Numbered from the stretch's first letter, positions 1 to 6,523 are shown. The stretch: 10,343 nucleotides of DNA from an uncultured Slackia sp. (GCA_937895975.1 CALBLG010000148.1:1-10343), one strand, 5' to 3'. Numbers and translations are program-made. Notes: generated by a model not told the origin, from the letters alone.

Positions 1-707
1 CCAAGGCTTCACCGTATTCCATCGACGACAACCTGTGGGGCCGCGCCATCGAATGCGGCGCCCTGGAAGACCCCTGGAACGAGCCTCCCGCGGACATTTG
101 GACCATGTCGGTCGACCCCGAGGCTGCCCCCAACGAGTCCGAATACGTCGAAATCGGCTTTGAACAGGGCGTTCCGTGCTCGCTCAATGGTGAAAAGAAG
201 AGCTTCCTCGACATCATCATGGAGCTGAACGTTATCGCCGGCAAGCATGGCTATGGCCGTCTTGACATGGTCGAGAACCGCCTCATCGGCGTGAAGAGCC
301 GCGAGTGCTACGAGGTGCCCGCCGCCCAAACGCTGATCAAGGCCCACAAGGCGCTTGAAACCCTGTGCCTCGATCGCGAGACGCAGCACTACAAGCTCGG
401 CGTTGAGCAGCAGTGGTCCACCGCTGTGTACTACGGCCAGTGGTTCAGCCCGCTGAAGAACGCGCTCGACGCGTTCTGCGCCGAAACCCAGAAGTTCGTC
501 ACCGGCAACGTAAAGGTGAAGTTCTTCAAGGGCAGCTGCACTGTGGTTGGCCGCACCAGCGAGTACTCGCTCTACGATTACGGCCTGGCCAGCTACACCG
601 CCGCCGACACCTTCAACCACAAGGCGGCTAAGGGCTTCATCGACCTTTCCGCGCTGCCGTTTGCAGTGTGGGCGGAAAAGCAGGGCCACGAGGCGCAAGA
701 CCTGTAA
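1..707 (+). CDS. argG: Argininosuccinate synthase, C-terminal part (5' end outside window)
   Basis: Joins citrulline and aspartate with ATP to make argininosuccinate, the penultimate step of arginine synthesis, in the cytoplasm. The reading frame is open from base 3 to the TAA at 705-707 and gives about 234 residues, over half of the roughly 400 usual for the family. The visible part starts at the conserved stretch YSIDDNLWGRAIECG and includes ENRLIGVKSRECYEVP and the C-terminal EYSLYDYGLASY, all typical of ArgG. The ATP-binding N-terminus lies to the left of the window. ATG codons inside the frame, such as the one at 105, are internal and not starts. argH follows 119 bases downstream on the same strand, so the two belong to one arginine locus, though a hairpin separates them. 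The assignment is secure; only the start is missing. Confidence 0.96.
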   Translation, partial: KASPYSIDDNLWGRAIECGALEDPWNEPPADIWTMSVDPEAAPNESEYVEIGFEQGVPCSLNGEKKSFLDIIMELNVIAGKHGYGRLDMVENRLIGVKSRECYEVPAAQTLIKAHKALETLCLDRETQHYKLGVEQQWSTAVYYGQWFSPLKNALDAFCAETQKFVTGNVKVKFFKGSCTVVGRTSEYSLYDYGLASYTAADTFNHKAAKGFIDLSALPFAVWAEKQGHEAQDL

Positions 708-744
708 TTCCACGGTAGAATAGGGCGTTGTTCGAAACGCATTC

Positions 745-774
745 AAGTGCGGGCTTTCGGGCCCGCACTTTCTT
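745..774 (+). terminator. Hairpin terminator or attenuator between argG and argH
   Basis: A perfect 10-bp stem (AAGTGCGGGC at 745-754, GCCCGCACTT at 761-770) with a 6-base loop is followed by a short T-rich run (TTTCTT). It starts 37 bases after the argG stop and ends 52 bases before the argH start. The T tract is short, so some readthrough into argH is likely. It could act as a partial terminator, an attenuator or an mRNA-stabilising hairpin. Confidence 0.7.
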
Positions 775-826
775 GTACAAGGCTATCGCGGCGCAAGTGC
801 GCCCGCTTCAAAAGAAAGGCGATTCC

Positions 827-2251
827 ATGGGTGCTTTATGGGGTGGCAGGTTTGAGAAGAGCGTCGGGTCGTTCACCCAGGCGTTCGGCGCGTCGCTGCA
901 GGTCGACAAGTCCATGTATTCCCAAGACATCAAGGGCTCGCTCGCGCATGCGCGCATGCTGTCCGAAAAAGGCATCATTTCCAAGGCCGACTTCGACAAA
1001 ATCGAGGTAGGCCTGCTGGAAATTGAGAACCAAATTGCCCAGGGCAAGTTCAAATTCGACATCAACGACGAAGACATCCATATGGCCATCGAGAAAACGC
1101 TGATCAACGATATCGGCGTGGCCGGCGCGCGTCTGCACACGGGGCGCTCGCGTAACGACCAGGTGGCAACCGATACGCGCCTGCATGCGAAAGACCTGCT
1201 GCGCGAGTTGCTGAGCCAGAACTGCGCGCTGCGCGGTGTGCTGTACGCGAAGGCCCGCGACAATTTCGATGTGATTATGCCAGGCTACACGCACCTGCAG
1301 CATGCGCAGCCGGTGCTGTTCAGCCACCATATGCTGGCGTATTTCTGGATGTTCACGCGCGACTTCAAGCGCCTGATTGCCGCTTACGAAGCCGCAGACG
1401 CCAACCCGCTGGGTTCCGCGGCGCTTGCCGGCACCACGTACCCGCTCGATCGCTTCCGTACTACCGAGCTGCTTGGCTTCGACCATCCTATTCCGAACTC
1501 CATGGATGCCGTGTCCGACCGCGACTACCTGCTCGACTTGGAATACGCTTGCAGCGTGTCCATGATGCACCTGTCGCGCCTGTGCGAGGAAATCATCTTG
1601 TGGTCGACCACCGAATTCGGCTTCGTTACGCTGTCCGACAGCTTCGCCACGGGCTCGTCGATCATGCCGCAGAAGAAAAACCCCGATTTCGCCGAGCTGA
1701 CGCGCGGCAAGATGGGCCGCGTCGTGGGCGATTTGGTGGGCCTGCTGGTTACCATGAAGTCGCTGCCTTTGGCCTACAACAAAGACTTGCAGGAGTGCAA
1801 GGAAGGCGCCATGGATGCCGCGAAAACCCTGCACGATTGCATGGTGTGCATGGAAGGCATGATCAAAACCATGGAGCTGCATGTGCCCGAGATGCGCAAG
1901 TCGGCCGGCAAGGGCTTCACCGCCGCAACCGACGTGGCCGACTATCTGGCCAAGAAGGGCATGCCGTTCCGTCAGGCGCACGAGGTCGTCGGCGAACTGG
2001 TGCTGTACTGCGAGAAGCACCACAAGGGCCTGGAAGACCTCACGCTTGAAGAATTCAAGCAGGCCAACGAGTTGTTCGAGAGCGACATCGTAAGCGCGCT
2101 GGATATGGAAACCATCGTGGCTGCCCGCAAGACATACGGCGGTACGGGCTACGAAGCCGTGAAGGTGCAGATGGAAGAGGCCAAGGCTGCCCTGAACGCC
2201 GATAAGGAAAAAATCGGCTACGAAGGCACCGTGCCTGTGTATCAGCAATAA
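827..2251 (+). CDS. argH: Argininosuccinate lyase
   Basis: Splits argininosuccinate into arginine and fumarate, the last step of arginine synthesis, in the cytoplasm; the family works as a homotetramer. The protein has 474 residues, normal for ArgH. It begins MGALWGGRFEKSVGSF, the usual ArgH start. It also has TGRSRNDQVATD and the substrate-binding THLQHAQP. The fumarase/aspartase superfamily signature GSSIMPQKKNPD carries the flexible-loop catalytic serine. The ATG at 827 is chosen over an upstream in-frame start at 728 because GAAAGG (814-819) sits 7 bases before it and homology begins there. The upstream extension would run through the argG terminator hairpin. The gene lies in the same orientation as argG. 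No terminator is visible between its stop and the tRNA promoter 8 bases later, so argH transcripts probably run into the tRNA genes. Confidence 0.97.
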   Translation: MGALWGGRFEKSVGSFTQAFGASLQVDKSMYSQDIKGSLAHARMLSEKGIISKADFDKIEVGLLEIENQIAQGKFKFDINDEDIHMAIEKTLINDIGVAGARLHTGRSRNDQVATDTRLHAKDLLRELLSQNCALRGVLYAKARDNFDVIMPGYTHLQHAQPVLFSHHMLAYFWMFTRDFKRLIAAYEAADANPLGSAALAGTTYPLDRFRTTELLGFDHPIPNSMDAVSDRDYLLDLEYACSVSMMHLSRLCEEIILWSTTEFGFVTLSDSFATGSSIMPQKKNPDFAELTRGKMGRVVGDLVGLLVTMKSLPLAYNKDLQECKEGAMDAAKTLHDCMVCMEGMIKTMELHVPEMRKSAGKGFTAATDVADYLAKKGMPFRQAHEVVGELVLYCEKHHKGLEDLTLEEFKQANELFESDIVSALDMETIVAARKTYGGTGYEAVKVQMEEAKAALNADKEKIGYEGTVPVYQQ

Positions 2252-2259
2252 ATTTCCCA

Positions 2260-2288
2260 TTGACGTAAGGCGAACGTGCGGGTACAAT
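2260..2288 (+). promoter_or_regulatory. Sigma-70-type promoter of the tRNA-Lys/tRNA-Gln unit
   Basis: TTGACG (2260-2265) and TACAAT (2283-2288) are spaced by exactly 17 bases, each matching the consensus hexamer at 5 of 6 positions. The predicted start of transcription is near 2295, about 26 bases before tRNA-Lys. The -35 hexamer begins only 8 bases after the argH stop codon. Confidence 0.82.
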
Positions 2289-2320
2289 TCATTCCTGCGC
2301 GTTCGTCGCGTCGTGTTTGT

Positions 2321-2396
2321 GGGCCGTTAGCTCAGCTGGTAGAGCAGGGGACTTTTAATCCCAAGGCCGCGGGTTCGATTCCCTCACGGCCCACCA
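2321..2396 (+). tRNA. tRNA-Lys, anticodon TTT
   Basis: A 76-base cloverleaf with the CCA end encoded. The acceptor arms GGGCCGT and ACGGCCC pair fully, the D stem is GCTC/GAGC, the anticodon loop is CTTTTAA (anticodon TTT, reads AAA and AAG), and the T loop is TTCGATT. Two stem positions do not pair: G27-A43 at the top of the anticodon stem and C50-T64 in the T stem. The other stem positions pair normally, so the gene is probably functional. Confidence 0.96.
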
Positions 2397-2409
2397 CCGA
2401 TTTCTTCAA

Positions 2410-2434
2410 GACGGGTTCAGCCCGCCTTTTTCTT
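2410..2434 (+). terminator. Weak terminator-like hairpin between two tRNA genes
   Basis: CGGG (2412-2415) pairs with CCCG (2421-2424) around a 5-base loop, with one further G-C pair beyond an A-C mismatch, followed by TTTTTCTT (2427-2434). It ends 2 bases before tRNA-Gln, which has no promoter of its own. It must therefore allow readthrough, or it serves as a processing signal. It may also be a chance hairpin. Confidence 0.4.
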
Positions 2435-2436
2435 AC

Positions 2437-2510
2437 TGGGCCATGGTGTAATGGCAGCACAGGGGTTTTTGGTGCCCTTAGTCCGGGTTCGAATCCTGGT
2501 GGCCCAGCCA
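2437..2510 (+). tRNA. tRNA-Gln, anticodon TTG
   Basis: A 74-base cloverleaf with the CCA end encoded. The acceptor arms TGGGCCA and TGGCCCA pair fully, the D arm is GTGT/GCAC, the anticodon loop TTTTGGT gives anticodon TTG (reads CAA), and the T arm is CCGGG/CCTGG with loop TTCGAAT. It lies 40 bases after tRNA-Lys with no room for a promoter, so the two are probably cut from one precursor. Confidence 0.96.
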
Positions 2511-2652
2511 ATTTCTCAACAAAGCAAATCATAGAGCTCAAAAGTGGCGGAACGACGTCGCCGTTATGTCGCCGCATTTCAAGCCAATGAGACAGAACCC
2601 TGTAAGGGTCTCAAAGCAGAAGTGCTGGGAAATGAGTAAGGTTTGCAGGGGT

Positions 2653-2668
2653 ATAGGCATATGCCTAT
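2653..2668. repeat. Perfect 16-bp palindrome upstream of tRNA-Thr
   Basis: ATAGGCATATGCCTAT is a perfect inverted repeat with no spacer, located about 33 bases before the -35 of the tRNA-Thr promoter. Its size suits a dimeric protein-binding site, but no regulator can be named. It lies in the 243-base non-coding stretch between tRNA-Gln and tRNA-Thr. Confidence 0.45.
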
Positions 2669-2670
2669 CG

Positions 2671-2729
2671 ACAAAAATTAAAATTTGTTGGAAAAACTCC
2701 TAGACGTCGGCTGCGGCTTCCTGTAATAT
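2671..2729 (+). promoter_or_regulatory. Promoter of tRNA-Thr with AT-rich upstream element
   Basis: TAGACG (2701-2706) and TAATAT (2724-2729) are spaced by 17 bases, putting the transcript start near 2736, 18 bases before the tRNA. The stretch from 2671 to about 2697 is very rich in A and T, in contrast to the GC-rich surroundings. It sits where an UP element would contact the RNA polymerase alpha subunits, a common arrangement at stable-RNA promoters. Confidence 0.65.
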
Positions 2730-2753
2730 AACCACTTGCGTTATGCGCCATGC

Positions 2754-2829
2754 GCCGTTGTGGCTCAGTTGGTAGAGCAGCTCACTCGTAATGAGCAGGT
2801 CACCGGTTCGAGTCCGGTCAACGGCTCCA
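2754..2829 (+). tRNA. tRNA-Thr, anticodon CGT
   Basis: A 76-base cloverleaf with the CCA end encoded. The acceptor arms GCCGTTG and CAACGGC, D stem GCTC/GAGC, anticodon stem GCTCA/TGAGC and T stem ACCGG/CCGGT all pair fully. The anticodon loop CTCGTAA gives anticodon CGT, reading ACG. It is transcribed apart from the Lys/Gln pair. Confidence 0.97.
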
Positions 2830-2838
2830 TGAATGTTC

Positions 2839-2864
2839 AAGGCCCGCTTTAAGCGGGCCTTTTT
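2839..2864 (+). terminator. Rho-independent terminator of tRNA-Thr
   Basis: AAGGCCCGC (2839-2847) and GCGGGCCTT (2853-2861) form a perfect 9-bp stem with loop TTTAA, and a run of five T ends at 2864. It starts 10 bases after the tRNA. On the opposite strand it lies just past the end of the regulator gene, where an A-rich flank (TTGAAC on that strand) makes it a poor terminator. Confidence 0.88.
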
Positions 2865-2890
2865 CGTGCCACATGCTTTCCCGTGGTGTT

Positions 2891-4348
2891 TTATGCGCCT
2901 TTGCCTTTGGGCGCCTCGCCGTTCTTGGGCGCCTCTAAAACCTCGAACAGCTCTTCGCGCGAGTGGATGCCGAGCTTTTGATAAATATGCCGCACATGCG
3001 CTTTCACGGTTCCGTTTGCCACGATAAGTTCTTTTTCGATATCGGAAATGGTTTTGTGCTGGGCGAGCAATAGCAGCACTTCCTGCTCGCGTGCCGAAAG
3101 GCCCTTGTCTTTGGCGATGGCGTCGCAGCGATCGACGAGCGCATGCTTCTGCTCAACCGGGTCGTTGTCGTCAGCGTACAGAAACTTCGCGCCCCAGCGG
3201 CTGGCGAGCTCGCGTTCCGAGAGCAAGATCATCGTGCCGGCGATAATGGCGATAAGCGCCACCCCCGAAGTAATAAGGTCGTCATTCACGCCGAAAGGAG
3301 CAATGGCGTTCAAGCCTTGCTCAACATAGCGCCCCAGCATCATGAACAAGGCGCGCACGCCGCGCTCGATGCCGAACAGCCAAATGGCCGACACGCCGTA
3401 GCGGTAGCAAATATTCGCAAGAATAAGCATGGTCAAAATCGAGAACGCCGTATAGGCTCCCGTGGCGCAGAAGTTGCCCCAGAAGTTGTCGACGAGCCCG
3501 AACGCCGATGGCAGAATGAGCGCGCCCGCCATAAGCGGCAAGGCCGTGCGATAGATCACCGCGAAGTCGAAATTCTTGCCCTGCAGCACAACGCCCACCA
3601 TAACCACGAGCGCCGCTGCCACGGTGCCGAATGCCGAATGCGGGCCAAATTGCCCAACGTACAGGTATTTCTCGAGCAGGCCGTAGGCGAATGCATAGAT
3701 GGCCATGAGCGCGATGATTTTCCATGGCACCGAGAACTTCGCCCAATTCGAGCTTGGCAGGTTGTCGCTCGAAAGCAGGTTGAAGCTGCGATATGCGCAT
3801 GTAAGCGAGGCAAGGGGCAGAATCGACGTCATGACGAACAGCCAGGGAATCATGAAGCCCCGGTATATGTAAATCACTACGGCGCCTACGATGATCGATC
3901 CGGCGTAGTAAAACGCCACGCGCAGCGGGTTCAGGCAGCCATACAGCTCGCTCCAAATCAGAATCATGAGCGCAATGCCCACGCCGCCGGCAATTGACGC
4001 CGCGATGGCCAGCTCGAATGCGACATCGGGAAAATAGATTGACGCGAACACGCATGCCGTCGCGGCGGTAAGCAAGAGCAGGCTTATCGCCCAGGGTGCG
4101 CGCTTCGAGAAGAATGGCGAGATCTTGCGTGCTCCAAGCGCGCATCCCAAAAGCATCGAACTCATTACGATATCGAAGAAGTCGCGTGTTGCGAAATGCG
4201 CCGCCGGGAAATCGACGAACGATCCCACGAACACGATTTCGATCCAGGCGCGGTATACTCCCAGGCCTAAAAAGGCGAGCGGTATAAATCCTGCGAAAGA
4301 AAATGGCAGGTTCACATTGCCCATTACATTGTTGGATCGTTTCTCCAT
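2891..4348 (-). CDS. Membrane-anchored LuxR-family transcriptional regulator
   Basis: Probable one-component regulator. About 400 residues of repeated hydrophobic segments (roughly ten to twelve membrane spans) are followed by a C-terminal LuxR-type helix-turn-helix at about residues 417-471. That domain contains LSAREQEVLLLLAQ and NGTVKAHVRHIYQKLGIHSREEL. No receiver domain or phosphoacceptor aspartate is seen, so a ligand or membrane signal rather than a kinase is the likely input. This is the architecture of the many membrane LuxR regulators known in Eggerthella and relatives, often beside a reductase they control. The gene faces away from the flavoprotein gene, which is its likely target (inference). 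The chosen ATG at 4348 (485 residues) has GGAGGGG 11 bases upstream. It is also the first start leaving a normal leader after the candidate TATAAT at 4389-4394. An alternative start at 4375 would add 9 residues. Confidence 0.88.
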   Translation of the reverse strand: MEKRSNNVMGNVNLPFSFAGFIPLAFLGLGVYRAWIEIVFVGSFVDFPAAHFATRDFFDIVMSSMLLGCALGARKISPFFSKRAPWAISLLLLTAATACVFASIYFPDVAFELAIAASIAGGVGIALMILIWSELYGCLNPLRVAFYYAGSIIVGAVVIYIYRGFMIPWLFVMTSILPLASLTCAYRSFNLLSSDNLPSSNWAKFSVPWKIIALMAIYAFAYGLLEKYLYVGQFGPHSAFGTVAAALVVMVGVVLQGKNFDFAVIYRTALPLMAGALILPSAFGLVDNFWGNFCATGAYTAFSILTMLILANICYRYGVSAIWLFGIERGVRALFMMLGRYVEQGLNAIAPFGVNDDLITSGVALIAIIAGTMILLSERELASRWGAKFLYADDNDPVEQKHALVDRCDAIAKDKGLSAREQEVLLLLAQHKTISDIEKELIVANGTVKAHVRHIYQKLGIHSREELFEVLEAPKNGEAPKGKGA

Positions 4349-4388
4349 GGTGCCTAAAACCCCTCCCGGCATCATAACCCTTTACCCC

Positions 4389-4394
4389 ATTATA
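4389..4394 (-). promoter_or_regulatory. Candidate -10 box of the LuxR regulator gene
   Basis: A perfect TATAAT on the minus strand, 40 bases before the preferred ATG. No good -35 hexamer is found 16-18 bases upstream, which would suit a promoter needing an activator. The palindrome CGCTTTAGCG (4400-4409) falls in the spacer between -10 and -35, where a bound repressor or the regulator itself could act. Confidence 0.5.
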
Positions 4395-4635
4395 GGGCTC
4401 GCTTTAGCGCGATGGAGCCGCGCTTGGAATTTGCCTTTGAATGGCAACTCCACGTAATGCCTGATGAATATGGGTGTTATGGGGGTGTGTTACGTATTTA
4501 AACCCGAAATGCGCCGCCTGCGGTCGATTGCAAGCGCTTGAGCACGCCGTATTGTGCAGACATGCCGACGGGGCAAGGGAATCGCTTCAAGCGAAGCGCC
4601 CGTCGAAAACGAAGATGAACAAGGAGGGTTTCATC
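4395..4635. promoter_or_regulatory. Divergent control region between regulator and flavoprotein
   Basis: This non-coding stretch separates the two divergent genes. It holds three palindromes that share AGCG/CGCT half-sites: CGCTTTAGCG (4400-4409), CAAGCGCTTG (4531-4540) and TCGCTTCAAGCGA (4582-4594). A candidate promoter for the flavoprotein is TTGCAA (4528-4533), 16 bases, TATTGT (4550-4555); the second palindrome overlaps its -35. Near 4452 and 4490 lie ACGTAA and TTACGT, an inverted pair about 32 bases apart. From 4566 to 4605 CGACGGG and CCCGTCG enclose the third palindrome, giving a possible leader hairpin. All assignments are by eye. Confidence 0.45.
4621..4627 (+). promoter_or_regulatory. 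Strong ribosome binding site that fixes the flavoprotein start
   Basis: AAGGAGG, a full Shine-Dalgarno match, lies 8 bases before the ATG at 4636. It rules out the upstream in-frame ATGs at 4474 and 4615 and puts the twin-arginine motif at the very N-terminus, as expected. Confidence 0.88.
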
Positions 4636-6285
4636 ATGAAGGAAATGAGCCGTAGGGACCTGTTCAAGATTGGCGGCGTCGCCGCCGCGAGCGCCATGGG
4701 CGCCTCGATGCTTGCTGGCTGCTCGCCCTCGGGGGAGAAGAAGTCCGATTCGGGCAGCACCGCTTCCGCCGACGACAAGAAGGTCAACGATATCGCGGGC
4801 CACTATCGCGCAGGCCAGCCGTCGTTCCTCGCTGCGCCCGACCCCATTACCGATATTAAGGAAACCAAGGAATACGACGTCGTGATCGTCGGCGCTGGCG
4901 CCGCAGGCGTGCCTGCCGCGATTTCTGCGAAAGAAGCCGGCGCGACCGTCGCCGTCATTCAGAAAGAGGCCACGGCAATCTCCCAGGGCAACACCGCCAC
5001 GGGTATCCTGCTCGATGGCTCCGACCCGGCCGGCGTTTCCGCCGTCGTGTCCACGCTGCTTAAAGAGCATCAGTTCCGCGGCAACCGCAAGCAGGTTGAG
5101 CTGTGGGCCAAGAACTCCGGCGAGGCCATCACGTGGGTGTTCGATTTGGCGCAAAAGGTTGGCGCCCAGGTTTCCGACACCACGAAGAAATGGACGTCTA
5201 CCGTGCAGACGGTTAACGGCTATCCGATGAGCTACCTGTCCATCGACTTCGGCCCCAAGCCTTATAACACCGGCGACGGCATGCGCGCGCTGGCCGAATA
5301 TGCCGAGGAACAGGGCGTCGAGTTCTTCTACAGCACCGAGGCCAAGCAGCTCGTGGGCGACGCCGACAATGGCATCACCGGCGTCATCGCCAAGGGTTCC
5401 GACGGCAATATCCAGTTCAACGCCAAGAAGGGCGTCATCCTGGCAACCGGCGACTACCAAAACGACGACGAGATGATGGATTACTACCTGCCCGACCTGC
5501 ATTACCTGGGCCGCAAGCAGAACAACAAGACCGGCGACGGCATCAAGATGGCCGTGTGGGCTGGCGGTCAGATCGAGCCCATTTCCCACACCAAGATGCT
5601 GCACGACTTCGATGCTGGTCCGGGCTCTATGTGCGACATGCCGTTCTTGGCTGTGAAGATGAACGGCGAGCGCTTCGCCGACGAGACGGCCGGTATGTCC
5701 CGCATGAACTGCTTCCTGCGCAGCGAAGAAGATGCTGGCAACTACTGCCAGATCTTCGACTCGCAGTATATGGACAAGGCTGCTTCGTGGCCTGGCAAGC
5801 TGTACGATCCCGAGGCAATCAAGGCTTACATGCCCGAGGAAAGCGCCGAGAAGAAGGGCGTTTACGAGGACCAGGTCGCAACCTTCAAGGCCGACACGCT
5901 TGACGAGCTGGCCAAGAAGCTCGGCATTACCGACGCGGCTGCCTTCAAGAAGAGCGTCGAGCGCTACAACGAGCTCGCCGCTGAAGGCAAAGACGAAGAC
6001 TTCGGCGTCGACGCCAAGTGGCTCACCACTATCGACACTCCGCCGTACTACGGCATCCACCGCAAGGTTCGTGTTTCTGCCGTCGTCTCTGGCGTGCATG
6101 TCGGCGAGCACATGGAAGTGCTGAAGGCCGACTCCGAAGACCCGATCAAGGGCTTGTATGCCATCGGCAACACCGCGGGCGATTTCTACTGCGGCATTGA
6201 CTACACCATGTGGATGCCTGGCCTGTCGCTCGGTCGTGCGCACACGCAGGGCTATGTCACCGGCAAATACGTGGCGAAGCTCTAA
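4636..6285 (+). CDS. Tat-exported lipoprotein flavoprotein reductase (fumarate reductase flavoprotein superfamily)
   Basis: Predicted extracytoplasmic FAD enzyme of 549 residues. Residues 5-11 read SRRDLFK, a twin-arginine signal, followed by a hydrophobic stretch and the lipobox LAGC with Cys29. It is therefore probably exported folded by Tat and lipid-anchored. The Rossmann FAD motif VIVGAGAAG lies near residues 83-91. NGERFADE (343-350) and the C-terminal FAD-contacting region from about 506 (GLYAIGNTAGDFYCGIDY, then MWMPGLSLGRA) match the FAD_binding_2 family. The His-containing HHTMGG motif of classical fumarate reductases is not seen, so fumarate is an unlikely substrate. No heme or FMN-binding domain is fused to it and no cytochrome gene is adjacent, so its electron donor is unknown. 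Relatives in Eggerthellales reduce diverse host, diet or drug molecules as respiratory acceptors. The substrate cannot be told here. The divergent LuxR gene is its likely regulator. Confidence 0.88.
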   Translation: MKEMSRRDLFKIGGVAAASAMGASMLAGCSPSGEKKSDSGSTASADDKKVNDIAGHYRAGQPSFLAAPDPITDIKETKEYDVVIVGAGAAGVPAAISAKEAGATVAVIQKEATAISQGNTATGILLDGSDPAGVSAVVSTLLKEHQFRGNRKQVELWAKNSGEAITWVFDLAQKVGAQVSDTTKKWTSTVQTVNGYPMSYLSIDFGPKPYNTGDGMRALAEYAEEQGVEFFYSTEAKQLVGDADNGITGVIAKGSDGNIQFNAKKGVILATGDYQNDDEMMDYYLPDLHYLGRKQNNKTGDGIKMAVWAGGQIEPISHTKMLHDFDAGPGSMCDMPFLAVKMNGERFADETAGMSRMNCFLRSEEDAGNYCQIFDSQYMDKAASWPGKLYDPEAIKAYMPEESAEKKGVYEDQVATFKADTLDELAKKLGITDAAAFKKSVERYNELAAEGKDEDFGVDAKWLTTIDTPPYYGIHRKVRVSAVVSGVHVGEHMEVLKADSEDPIKGLYAIGNTAGDFYCGIDYTMWMPGLSLGRAHTQGYVTGKYVAKL

Positions 6286-6300
6286 GGCTCGCATTCTCTA

Positions 6301-6331
6301 AGCTTGGCGCCATCCCTCCCGGCGCCAAGCT
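6301..6331 (+). terminator. Hairpin just after the flavoprotein gene
   Basis: AGCTTGGCGCC (6301-6311) and GGCGCCAAGCT (6321-6331) form a perfect 11-bp stem with a 9-base loop, starting 16 bases after the stop codon. No run of T follows, so it may protect the mRNA 3' end rather than terminate transcription by itself. Confidence 0.5.
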
Positions 6332-6381
6332 CGGTTGATTCTCCTATCTGGGCGCCCCCCTCCCTCACGCCCAGCCCTTCC

Positions 6382-6424
6382 ACGAAGCGGGCCGCGAATA
6401 TGCGCGGCCCGCTTCGTTGCGTTT
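6382..6424 (+). terminator. Strong GC-rich hairpin, likely terminator of the flavoprotein transcript
   Basis: ACGAAGCGGGCCGCG (6382-6396) and its exact complement (6403-6417) give a perfect 15-bp stem with loop AATATG, followed by TTGCGTTTT. The stem is very stable, while the T tract is interrupted. Confidence 0.65.
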
Positions 6425-6523
6425 TGGGGATAGTCGTTTGATTGCCGCTTTGGGCTTTTTGCCCAGAAGGGCTTGGTGGAATTGCGGGTAGGGCCATTGG
6501 AGCTTGCCTGCCTTCCGCCAAAG

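Noticed and set aside
836..2287. A 483-codon minus-strand open frame opposite argH
   Set aside because: It is a shadow of argH, has no recognisable motifs and its start falls in the tRNA promoter.
2276..2590. Open frames running over the tRNA-Lys and tRNA-Gln genes on both strands
   Set aside because: They cover two complete tRNA genes and have no ribosome binding site; short proteins called over tRNA clusters are a common artefact.
2511..2752. Possible integration site or mobile element near the tRNA genes
   Set aside because: No integrase, no repeat of a tRNA 3' end and no transposase fragment was seen; all three tRNA genes are followed by unique sequence.
4498..6294. A 598-codon open frame on the minus strand opposite the flavoprotein gene
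   Set aside because: It mirrors the flavoprotein gene almost exactly, shows no domain, and arises from the high GC at third positions of the real gene. The plus strand has a perfect Shine-Dalgarno, Tat signal and FAD motifs.
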